Under the pieces are notes generated by a model. It saw only the letters and a list, made by a program, of their open reading frames with translations. It did not search any database and had not been told where the DNA came from. Shown one piece after another: positions 36,050 through 45,405 of a stretch of DNA of 64,000 nt. The stretch's first letter is position 1; every line of letters begins with the position of its first letter. Source of the stretch: Paramacrobiotus metropolitanus (taxonomy: Eukaryota > Tardigrada > Eutardigrada > Parachela > Macrobiotidae); the NCBI RefSeq assembly GCF_019649055.1, contig NW_026570236.1, forward strand, positions 1,240,001-1,304,000, given 5' to 3'. A program made the translations under genes and the position numbers.

Positions 36050-39014
36050 GTGGTGACCTTTGATTCACCACTGGTTCCCGATAACCAGCTCATTTTGCTG
36101 ATGCAGTCGCTACCCGATAACCAACTTGACGCCAAAGAAAGCCAGGCGATCAAAAGGAAACAGGAGTATTGGGACAGATTATTGACTTCAGAAACCCTAC
36201 TGTACGAATTAGAACAACAACAGGGTGACCTGGAAAGTGCGGCGGATGAATGGAAAATTAAAAACGAGCGACAAAAAGAAATCGCGGACGAGTATTTGAA
36301 AACAGCAGAAGACAGAGAGCTGGAATATCATCATCTTCCAGTCAGTGACCTTAACGGGAGCATGTCCGAGGAGTCAGCTGAAAAGTCACGGCACATAGCT
36401 GAACTGAAGGATGAATGTGACCAGCTGCGTCGAAAGGTCATCGAAGCAGAAGCTAAACGGGACGAGTACGCACCCAACTTTGCGACGGCAACACAGAAGC
36501 TAACGACAATAGCGACAGAGACATTTAAGCTCAGGAACGACCTGAAGCTACGGGACGAAAGTATCGCTACTTTGCAAAGCGAACTAAACGGTCATCAGAA
36601 ACGTGTGGAAGAAGCTGAAAGAAAACGAGATGAAGCAGTTAAAGCGGCGCGGGATTCGAGAGATCTCGCAGCAACCGAAGGAGAACGGCTAAAAGGTGAT
36701 ATCCCAAAGGTGACTCAGGAGAACGAAAGGTCATAGAGGAAAATCAAAAGGTCACTAAGGAAGGTCTAAAGTGGCAACCCAAGTGCTCTGGCTGGACACA
36801 ATGGTCACAGCACTGGAACTGAAAGATAATGAATGGCAACAAAAAGGCGTTCAACAGACACAGGATAACGTAAGACTTAACAGCGAACTTTATGAAATGA
36901 CCAGAACCGCGATGACCAAAAATGATGAAGTGACTGAAGTTAGGAATCAGTTGAAATCAGCCGCTGAGGAGTACCAGAAACTCAAACGAGAAGTGAATCA
37001 ACTGGCCGAACACATCAATTAGATGGAGCAGGAAAACGAAAAGGTCGTGCAAGAGAACTTCCAAACTGCATGATCACATGCAGTAGGTCAAACAAGAAAA
37101 CGCCGATTTGAAGAGTTAAAGAAAAGAACTCCATCTGAGAACTAAACGGCTGGAAGATGAGAACAAGGCCCTCCAGACGTCAAATATACATAAGCATGAA
37201 CAACTCGTGCAATATAGAGTCAAAACGGCGACAGCGAAATCACCACCGCCCAGTTATAGTAACGTACACGAAAAGGGCAAGAGTTTCCACTTTGAAATGC
37301 CGCTACGAACGGGTGGCGGCCGAGGAGACTTTAAAACGGAAATAGATCAGGAAACGGATAGGGTCTCCGATGACCAAAACCTGCCATCAGAAAGTTATCC
37401 ACACACGAGTCGAGCAGAACATTCCCAAATCCCCCGGCAACCCCAAGCAAAGGTCATCAGAGATGAAGAACGTTGAGATGAACCCCCCCTTCTTCATGAA
37501 CACGGTGGCAGATATTTCAGGAAAGTGCGGAATGAGAGAGACGAAGAAACTGACACAAGAGAGATGGCAAAACCCATCAAAAATATGGGTCGGAAGACAA
37601 CACTCGCGACCTTTGGCGGTAGTCGCGACGCGGTAAACGGATGGGTCCGGTTAATGAAAGACACACAACGCACATACGACCTGACCGACTTCCAGATCTT
37701 GATCAACATAGCCAGTGCTGTTAAAGGACCGGCGAAGAGCTGGTTCGAGGGAGAAAGAGACATTGAAGATGCGGAAAAACAAGTTAACACGATAACGGAA
37801 TGGTTGAACAAATTTAAAGACGAATTCGACGTCCGAGATGAAGAAGTATACGGCTTACGTGAGGCCATGGCAAGGAAATTAAACCCGGAAGAGAAACGCT
37901 GGAACAGTTCTACCAGGCCATGATGACGTTTGAAGCAAAAAAGGTCATCACTGAGAAACAGGTGGTCGGTTCCCTGATCGGGGTTGCTAATAACCTTTAT
38001 AAGGCATTGCGCTCACAAAGGTTGAGAACGCCAACCGATATCAAAGACTTCTTCCACTCCTGGTCAGCCGGAGAAAAGAAATATAAAGTGGCTGAAGGTT
38101 AGCGTAACCAAACCGAATGCGTAACTATTCGCTCGGGCCAAGTCGAGGAGACACCACAACAACGGAATACAGCTGCTCGGCTAAGGGCCAAGTACGGAAA
38201 TGGATCACCGGTCGCAAGTCCAAGAGAGACAGTGACCTTCATTGACAGTCAAACGGGACAACCAGTATCATACGCCATGGTCGCTGCAATACAACGAACG
38301 GCGCAAGAGAAGCCAGCAGTTCAGAATGTGGCGCCGGCAGGAGTGGTAGGACCCGCTCTGCCGAATCTCCTGAACGTAGGGGTGCCTCAGCAAGGCATGG
38401 CTAATAATGGAAACTGGAATAATGGTCAAGGAAATGGAAACTTCAACCGTAATCAGGGTCAAGGAAACTACCAACAGAACCGTGGAAACTATCAACCGCA
38501 ACAAGGTTCGAGGACAGAACAGAAGTTCATCCAGATCGATGGATGGGTAGCGAGCGGGGTACAATTGTGCCAGTACTGCCTGTTTGGTAACCACCAAACG
38601 CAGGGATGCATTTTCGCCAACATACCGCCAAACCATAACCGGAAACTGTTCGCCTCCAGAGAATGGGAACGACTACGCAATCAGGGCGGCTGACGACATG
38701 TAGTGGCGAATGGATTTGACTTAGTGGTTCAAAGGAGAAACGTCAGACAGGAGAACGGGAACTTTGACGGCAGACAGGGAAGCGGCCAAGGTGGTGGTAG
38801 CCGCGGCGGTGGCTACAGAGGAAGGGGCAGAGGCTATGGCCGCGGCAACTATGGAAACGGCGGTAACTCGCAAGCCAACAATAACGGTGGTGGCGGCCAG
38901 CATTACGGCGGTGACCATAACGGTGGCGCAGTGAACGACGCGGGCCAGAGACAGGCGATCGGGCAGTTCACTCAGCAGCAGGGCCCAGTCCAGGGAAACG
39001 ACCAAGATCAGTAG
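36050..39014 (+). pseudogene. Gag-like polyprotein region on the plus strand
   Basis: Plus-strand frames read as one decayed Gag. 36,050-36,736 (228 codons) and 36,771-37,022 are long charged coiled coils. 37,525-37,923 has TFGGSRDAVNGWVRLM, SAVKGPAKSWFEG and FKDEFDVRDEEVY, the pattern of retrotransposon capsid domains. 38,232-38,693 is Asn/Gln/Gly-rich and carries CQYCLFGNHQTQGC, an exact CX2CX4HX4C zinc knuckle. 38,703-39,014 is a Gly/Arg-rich RGG-type tail. Stops and frame changes separate the parts. The strand is opposite to that of the neighbouring pol, yet the two share the same unusual AGGTCA enrichment, so they probably derive from one element family. Confidence 0.65.
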
Positions 39015-40430
39015 GCGCCGGTAAGCCTGCTGATCAACCGGAACCAAAACCACCGGATAAAGGAGGAACGGAAAGGCAACCACTGCAGAACGGTGCAGTG
39101 AAAGTGACGAGTGAACTGGTTATCGGGAAACCACCACATCATCAAAACGAAGTCGTTTTCCAGATCTTTAACACTTCTCTTCAGAGTTGACGTCGGACTG
39201 TTCGGTGACGGTGATCGTACATTGATGACCTTTCCTGTTTGGGTTCGTTCAGTCAGATGCTTAGGTATATCCTGAAACCATGTCTTGCCTTCCGCCCGAT
39301 CGGCGTCCTTCATCGAAGTTCGGAAGGACATGTTCATCGTTGTCTCATCATCAGTAAAATGCGATTCCTCGGATTTCCTGACTGTTATTCGATGTCGGCA
39401 ACTATTTATAAACACACGACGTCGCGTAGCTAATTGCTAACTTTAATGAATGCCAAATCAACACTAAACAACACTGATCGGAGAGCCACTTTCAGTGCGC
39501 TCGCATCCGCATTAGGCGCCGCCCACGCACATGGCGAGAGATCGCAAACAACGAACGGCTTTAGCCGTCAAACAATGAAAAGCGAGACACGTCACAGGCA
39601 GTAATCCGTTGGCGTAGCGTTGCGAAAGTGCACGTCAGTGATCCATCGCTCACAGAAGCAAATACATAAGACGCTAAGTTGTCTCACTTGCCTTTCTCGG
39701 ATACCATTTCTACAGAAACGGCGGGCGTGACTGCATTTCTAGCTGAACTGCCTGCGATTAGCGAAAGCCGATTTTCGAAATCCGTTACTTTTTTGTTTTC
39801 TTGAAGGCACTTTACAGTTTACAGTATAAAGAAACTGGACCACTGCGTCCCCCAGTCGCAGAATCTTCTCGGCCATTTGTCCAGTTTTATTTTCTTTCTC
39901 AGAACTAAATTTTGATGAGAAATATTCCGTCACTGGACGGAATAATCTGTCATCGAACGTTAATTTAATTGGAACGAAATATTGTCAAAGCTTGTTGCTC
40001 AGCCAGCCTGGCTGTTAAGACAGTGGTGGGGTGGTCGGCTTAGCAGTGGTGGGTTCTTAGCTTTTCCCATAGGCTGATATGTAAAAGCTTTTGAAAGTTT
40101 TCTTTCAAATCTATCTTCTATTCTAAAAACTGATTTGTGATACTGATGGGTAATCCACACCTTCAGGGCTATCGAATGGTATATAGTCATTGCAGCTTGA
40201 TTCAGTGCATCGAGCTGGCGAACTCAGTAAAGTTTACGGCTTACGCAATTATGATACAGAGAATTTAAATCTTCAGTTACGAACATAGCAACAGTTAATT
40301 AATTTAATTTAAATTCCAGCCAAGTGCTGATGTACTTACTAAAGTACTCGTATGGAGAATTGAAGATACTTAGGTGGTTGAGGTTTGCCGAGTGATTTAT
40401 TTGCTCTGTTCGAAGGAGTTTTTAGAAAAA
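39015..40430. other. Unassigned intronic sequence after the gag-like region
   Basis: A phrase related to GGTTATCGGGAAACCA at about 39,118 recurs (inverted or degenerate) near 35,305, 36,072 and 36,110, suggesting retroelement internal sequence as far as about 39.4 kb. Beyond that no LTR, gene or repeat was recognised. Confidence 0.4.
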
Positions 40431-40431
40431 C

Positions 40432-40540
40432 CAAGACCGTCTGGCCGGGTTTTAGAAATTTTAGAAAAAGGGGCTTTCGGATTACAAGACCGTCTGGCCG
40501 GGTTTTAGAAATTTTAGAAAAAGGGGCTTTCGGATTATCA
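40432..40540 (+). repeat. Perfect-looking tandem duplication, about 53 bp
   Basis: Two adjacent copies of a unit running from GACCGTCTGGCCGGG through GGGGCTTTCGGATTA, with essentially no differences, indicating a recent slip or duplication. Confidence 0.8.
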
Positions 40541-40669
40541 CAGTGGATTTTGCTGATTTCTGTACAGGAAAGCTGGGTTGGTGTATCCCTTTCTATTTTT
40601 TGTGGTAATAAAGATCTACAAGAAACAGCCTCGGCTTCGCCTCCGCGTTTCTTGTGATCCACGGTAACT

Positions 40670-41700
40670 TGTTGGACAGTAACGGGAGCTCGGTCACCTG
40701 TTCACCTAACGGGCTATGTGCACTGAAGAGTACCGAGTACCGACAGCTCGGTTACTCGTTCATCTAGCGGGCTCTGTGCGCTCGAAATTACCGGTAGCTC
40801 GGTCCCTCGTTTACCTAACGGGCGCCCGTGTACTGGTCAGTACCGGTGTCTCGGCCCGCCGCTCACTTAAGGGATTTGGCCCAGTACATAGAACCAAATT
40901 CATGTACATCCACGGGAACTTTCGATGTCGCGCACTCCCGAACACGTTTTTGCATTGCTTTATGGTATTTTGTAGCCAAAAGAATTGTATACGTAGTTGT
41001 GAAATCCGTTTGCGCGCGCAACATCCGGTTGCGGAATTATGAGGGTAACAAAATTCCAAAAAGTTTAAATGCATTCAGGTGTACCAAAAGTCTCATTATT
41101 ATGGACCGATCCCTTTCAAATTTTGCAGTAAATGCACATAACCATGAAGACTATTTTGGTACGGATCCAGACTTTCATGATTTTTTTTCAATTTTAAAAT
41201 GAATATCAAAAATTTTAAAATTCCATTTACAATTCGAAAAAAATCGTAGAAGTCTGGATCCGTACCAAAACAGTCTTCATGGTTATGTGCATTTACGTGC
41301 AAAATTTGAAAGGGATCGGTCCATAATGAGACTTTTGGTACACCTGAATGCATTTAAACTTTTTGGAATTTTGTTACCCTCATAGCTCCGCAACCGGATG
41401 ATGCGCGCGCAAACGGATTTCTACAAAATACATACGTGCCTACAAAAGTTCCATACATGAATTTGGTGTTATGTACCGGGCCAAATCCCTTAACGGGCCC
41501 TGGACACTGGACAGTGCCAGTTCGGTCACTCGTTACCTAACGGGCTTATACACTGGACAGTGTCGGTAGCTCGGTCACCTGTTCAGCTAACGGCCCCGTA
41601 CACTGGATATTGTCGTTGACTTGGTGGCTTGGTCACCCGCTCGGCTAGCGGGCCCCGTATACTGGACAGTACCGGTAGCTCCGTCTCCCGTTTACCTATT
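40670..41700 (+). repeat. Degenerate tandem repeat, about 55-60 bp unit, split by a foldback element
   Basis: Units built on the order CGGTAGCTCGGTCACC, TGTTCACCTAACGGGC, then a CACTGGACAGTACC-like block occur at about 40,670-40,866 and again at 41,494-41,700. The foldback element at 40,867-41,493 interrupts the array, so the array is older than that insertion. Confidence 0.7.
40867..41493. mobile_element. Foldback element, TTAA-flanked (family copy A)
   Basis: The ends are TTAAGGGATTTGGCCC and its reverse complement. Arms of about 300 bp share the ordered blocks TTCATGTACATCC, GCGCGCGCAAC, AACAAAATTCCAAAAAG, GGTGTACCAAAAGTCTCATTA, TGGACCGATCCCTTTCAAA, ACATAACCATGAAGAC and GGTACGGATCCAGACTT. 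They meet at an AT-rich centre near 41,190-41,230. No coding capacity. TTAA on both sides recalls piggyBac-type target sites, but the termini are not those of canonical piggyBac. Confidence 0.8.
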
Positions 41701-42385
41701 CATTTTACTTAATATGGAATCCTCTTCGAATAACTTTTACATTTCTTCGAATATAGTAATTAACATCCAAAACAGTGCTATGTTCGAATCCCCTACTTAG
41801 TTTCCTCTATTCCCGTTTCGCCATCCCAGTTTTTGGGTTTTTACGTACTTATAACCCTTAAAATCTAGCTGCCTATAGGATTGAAAGTTAATCTTTCGCT
41901 ATTAAACATTGTGTGAATTTGGGTGGGGTGGCATGCCCTCTAAAAATCAAACATGGCAAAGTGCAATAAATTTTTAACGCAGTCTTATCAGGCAGTTGCT
42001 GTTTCTTTACTTTCATAATTGTTTTGTGAAAATCTGAAGATTTCTATTAGAGTACTGCTCGTGAGTGTATTTTTTTAAGCAAACTGTTGATCGAAAGCAG
42101 AGATACAAGCCGGGCGGCCTTACAAACTTCCTGACTACAATAAGAACAAAAGTTGATGATTCAATTATTAAAACAACTTTCATGCAGTTGTTTCACTTGC
42201 TGCTTCGCGGGCTCCGTCCGCGCCGCAGCTCGGCGTCGCCTGCGGCTCCGCCTTCGGGGGCTATTGGGTTTAAAAATAAACTTGGCTTGCACCAACCGGC
42301 TGATCATAAAGACATGGTTAGCCAATGTCGCATTTTATTAATTTTCCCTATCCCCTGCCGCGTCCCGAATCCTTGCTGTTTTCGG
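41700..42385. other. Unassigned, with one inverted GC-rich repeat block
   Basis: Mostly AT-rich. At about 42,205-42,260 lies an inverted, GC-rich copy of the GCGGCGC / GCTCGGCGTCGCC block that is repeated at 18.4-19.6 kb. Confidence 0.4.
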
Positions 42386-42445
42386 TCAGAACTCGAAATT
42401 AGAAAGCCTCGCTACGCTCGGCAAATATTCTTTAGTTGGTAAACG

Positions 42446-42887
42446 TGGCCATATATATGGAACGTTTCGTAACAAAGAAAAAAACTGGAACGTTTTTTCC
42501 TTCTTGTAGTCACTGTAGTCATCTGTAGACAACCTGTACATAGACATCCTGTACAATAGACAGTCTATATACATACATCCTAAGAAAACCTAAGAAACCA
42601 GGTGACTACAGTATGTCTACAGTCAACAGTGGTATCTACGGGCTGTCTTCAGGTGACTACCGGTGTATACAGGCAGAGTATCGAGCTGAACCTAAGAAGG
42701 GCTGACTGTATACAGCGGTAGACATCCGTAGACACCGTTGTAGACACGCTGTATACATCCTAAGAAACCAGGTGACTACCGATAGGTCTACAGGGTGTCT
42801 ACAGAATGTATACGGATGTCTACTGGGACTACAAGGAGCGAAACGATCCACTTTTTTTCTTTGGTACGAAACGTGCCACAGGTGCTG
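42446..42887. mobile_element. Foldback-type repeat with a GTCTACAG/TGTATACAG-rich core
   Basis: The left end (ACGTTTCGTAACAAAGAAAAAAACTGG... CTTCTTGTAGTC) pairs with the right end (GACTACAAGGAGCGAAACGATCCACTTTTTTTCTTTGGTACGAAACGT) as reverse complement, about 55 bp each. The core repeats GTCTACAG, TGTATACAG and CCTAAGAAACCAGGTGACTAC (twice, near 42,588 and 42,756). It is a non-coding repeat, possibly non-autonomous and mobile. Confidence 0.6.
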
Positions 42888-43149
42888 GCCGGGTTTTCGA
42901 CTATGGGCTTTCAGAATCTAGTATCGGTTTTGGTCTGTCTTCTCTGGTTTGGTGGCTCTGGTGTATCTCATTCGGGGCAATGCAGATCTGAATCTGGATA
43001 ATCTGGATACGGTAATTTAGCGCACAAGAAGTAATTGTCAATTTGCCATTAACGGATTATCTACAGCACCTCATGTATTTTCTCAAAAATGATATTAGTA
43101 CTGCATTATAAACTGAAATTTCCAACAAAGCTATTTTCTCGCTGTTAAC

Positions 43150-43956
43150 CGTAAGGAGTGACCCGGCACAAAGTGCAGAATTCATTTACATCCACGGATA
43201 CTTCCGCTTTTGCGCACTTTCAAACAGTTTTCTGCATTCCTTTATAAGAGGTTTTAGCCAAATTAAGGTGATCAAGTCCAAAAAGTTAAGCGTATTAAGT
43301 GTACTCTGTAGTGTAGTGGTGTACCAACTATCAAACGTCCCACTATGGACCGATGCTCTTCAAAGTTTGTAAGTAAATGCAGATAACTATGAAAATCATT
43401 TTTGAATCAATCCAAAGTTTAAAACCGATCCGATTCATTTGTTAAATTTCAAATTAAATCTTAAAATTTGAATTTAAAATTAAATTTTAATATTCAGATT
43501 AAATTACATCTTGAATTTTCTGAAATTTATTTCAAAATTTGATAACAATATAATGCTAGCACATTGGTTCGAACTTCGGTGTGAAAACGATCGTTACAGT
43601 TACGTGCGTTTAGGTGCAAAATTTGAAGAACATTGGTCTATAAAGGGAACTTTGGTATACCTGACAAGGAATACATTTAAACTTATTGGAATTTTGTTAC
43701 TCACAGTACCTTCATAACTTTGCAACCAGATGTTGCGCACACAAGCGGATTTCACGCTTATGTGTACAAATTTCTGATTGTGTGGAGTTCACGCATACCC
43801 GGTATGTCGTTTGTCTACAAAATGTTATAAAGCAGTCCGTAAACTGTTTGGAAGTGTGCGACAGCGATAGTTCCTGTGGATGAAAACGAATTTTTGCGTT
43901 ATAACACAAAATTCGTTGACTCGATACATAATTATGTATCGAGTCACTTCCCTTAA
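43150..43956. mobile_element. Diverged foldback element (same family, copy C)
   Basis: It contains the family's ordered blocks in both orientations: ATTCATTTACATCCACGG, TTTTGCGCACTTTC and GGACCGATGCTCTTCAAA on the left, and AAATTTGAAGAACATTGGTCTATAA, GGAATTTTGTTACTCACAG, TGCGCACACAAGCGGATTTCACGC and GTGTGCGACAG on the right. The right end is GTCACTTCCCTTAA. It is more diverged than copies A and B. A perfect 30-bp palindrome (43,917-43,946) sits near its right end. Confidence 0.65.
43917..43946. repeat. Perfect 30-bp palindrome
   Basis: TGACTCGATACATAA followed directly by its exact reverse complement, with no spacer. It lies at the right end of a foldback element and could form a cruciform or be a dimeric protein site. 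Confidence 0.85.
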
Positions 43957-44049
43957 AATTTTTGTTGCTGAGTACTGACGCTCCGAAACTGTCACGAACA
44001 TAATGCTCGAATCTCGATGCAACCTGGAAGTAACTGGTTGACTTAATAG

Positions 44050-44870
44050 TGAACGACCTGCTGGAGGAGGCGATGCTGAACAACCGACAGGACGACCGCG
44101 TCATATTGACGCAGCTGGCTCCAAGCGACGCCGTGACGAATAGCATGGTATACCGACCACGACTAGGGGAAGATGCCACGTTCCGATGCGATGTGCCAGC
44201 TGGCAGTGACTGGCGCGCCGTAGCCTGGCTTCACCAGGACCGCACCGTCTACGAAGCCGGCCGACCGCTGCCGGTGGAGGACGTCTCGGGACAGGCCTAC
44301 AACTTCACTCGCTCTGACGACATCCTCGTTCTCATCGTCCTGAACGTCACCATGCGCTCCGGCGGCTCCGTGCAGTGCATCACCGCGCCGGCCAGCAGTT
44401 ACACCGCCCAGCGGCGCGTTCTCCAGAGATATATGCTGTTGCCGCTGATCACGCGTCATAGCGACGTCTTTGCCTTGCACGACGGGCCGTACATGACCGC
44501 CACGGAGGGCGATCACGTTGTTATCCCTTGTAGGATCCGACTGCCCTTGCCGGAAGCTATTCTCATGAATCTGCACAACCACTTGATGTGGCGTCACAAC
44601 GGCCGGCTAGTCTACGGTCCGGCGGAGGCACCGTACGGGCGGCTCCTGCCCACCAAAGGCCTGGCACAAGCCGACCGCCCACGGGGCGCCGTACGCATGC
44701 AGCCCCCCAATAGTCCAGGAATGCTGCAGCGCCGCACACTGACATTTGAAAGCGTCGCACTGACGGATGGCGGATATGTGCAGTGCTTCTTCCGTCCGCA
44801 CCGGGACCTACATGAGTGGATATTCCAGACTACAGAGCTATTTATTTTCGAGAAAAATCGTAGGCCCTAA
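44050..44870 (+). CDS. Two-Ig-domain extracellular protein (exon 2, C-terminal)
   Basis: The frame enters at an acceptor (TTAATAG) in phase 1 and runs 273 codons to TAA. Ig domain 1: DATFRCDV, VAWLHQD and a terminal GGSVQC. Ig domain 2: HVVIPCRIRL, HLMWRHNG and DGGYVQCFF. Both therefore show the Cys-Trp-Cys core of Ig-like folds. NFT and NVT are potential N-glycosylation sites. No transmembrane segment follows the second domain, so the product is probably secreted. The exon lacks a leader of its own; the exon at 15,874-16,048 supplies one in the correct phase. Codon use is strikingly GC-rich against AT-rich surroundings. It could act in recognition or adhesion; no orthologue is recognised. 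Confidence 0.78.
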
Positions 44871-44873
44871 CAC

Positions 44874-45246
44874 GGGGGTGTCTTGGTCACAAATACATGT
44901 TTTTTCTTTTTTCTCCAATTTTGCCATTTGGTGTACGTAAAAGTGCTCGGAGTCGAATCCCGCAGGCATCCATCAGTTGATTGCTTGACCGAGTCGGGGT
45001 GGGTAAAGCGACACTTGTATAGGACTAACCAAGAAAACCTTGTTTCTTCACTACTCGTAGCAATTTTCCATAAAGTCTGTTCTCAATTACTGACGCTTTC
45101 TTGAAAAAAAAACTTGCCGGATTTAATTCAGTACCATGAAGAACAAATTTTATTGTACTTTATCATACCTGACGAACCTAAAATAATTATGCCAGCAGCT
45201 ATTTAGTATTGTGGGAACACCACTAAAAAAAGAACGCTACATATTA
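44874..45246. other. 3' flank of the Ig exon
   Basis: AT-rich, with no clear AATAAA close to the stop codon and no recognisable gene. Confidence 0.4.
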
Positions 45247-45403
45247 ATTGTGACGTTGCGCAAACGCGCTTCTGGTGGCAGTTGCTTGTCGCTCGTCGCT
45301 TTTATCCAGTCTGCGCTCTATCTCTGATAGATAGAGCGCAGACTGGATAAAAGCGACGAGCGACAAGCAATGCCACCAGAAGCGCGCTTCGCAACGTCAC
45401 AAT
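45247..45403. mobile_element. Short hairpin MITE, TA-flanked
   Basis: A 157-bp near-perfect inverted repeat. Each arm of about 76 bp begins ATTGTGACGTTGCG, and the two meet at a 4-5 bp loop near 45,327. TA lies directly outside both ends, as for Tc1/mariner-type insertions. Differences between the arms are only a few bases, so insertion is recent. No coding capacity. Confidence 0.75.
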
Positions 45404-45405
45404 TA

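Larger units (their letters stand above)
30309..39230. repeat. Dense array of AGGTCA/TGACCT hexamers
   Basis: The hexamer, usually as AAAGGTCAC, occurs more than 40 times by eye in about 9 kb, against roughly four expected by chance on both strands. Examples lie near 34,138, 34,504, 34,804, 34,855, 35,000, 35,051, 35,123, 35,633, 36,010 and 36,053. It follows the coding strand: mainly TGACCT on plus over the minus-strand pol, and mainly AGGTCA over the plus-strand gag. It falls in all three codon phases (read as K-G-H, K-V-T or R-S), so the constraint looks like nucleotide sequence rather than peptide. Confidence 0.75.

Noticed and set aside
23000-39430. LTRs flanking the Gypsy-like remnants
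   Set aside because: I looked for direct repeats at both ends of each remnant and for TG...CA borders and found none convincing by eye.
40670-41700. CRISPR-like array of about 55-bp units
   Set aside because: Units are degenerate and contiguous with no unique spacers, in a eukaryotic intron; it is a tandem repeat.
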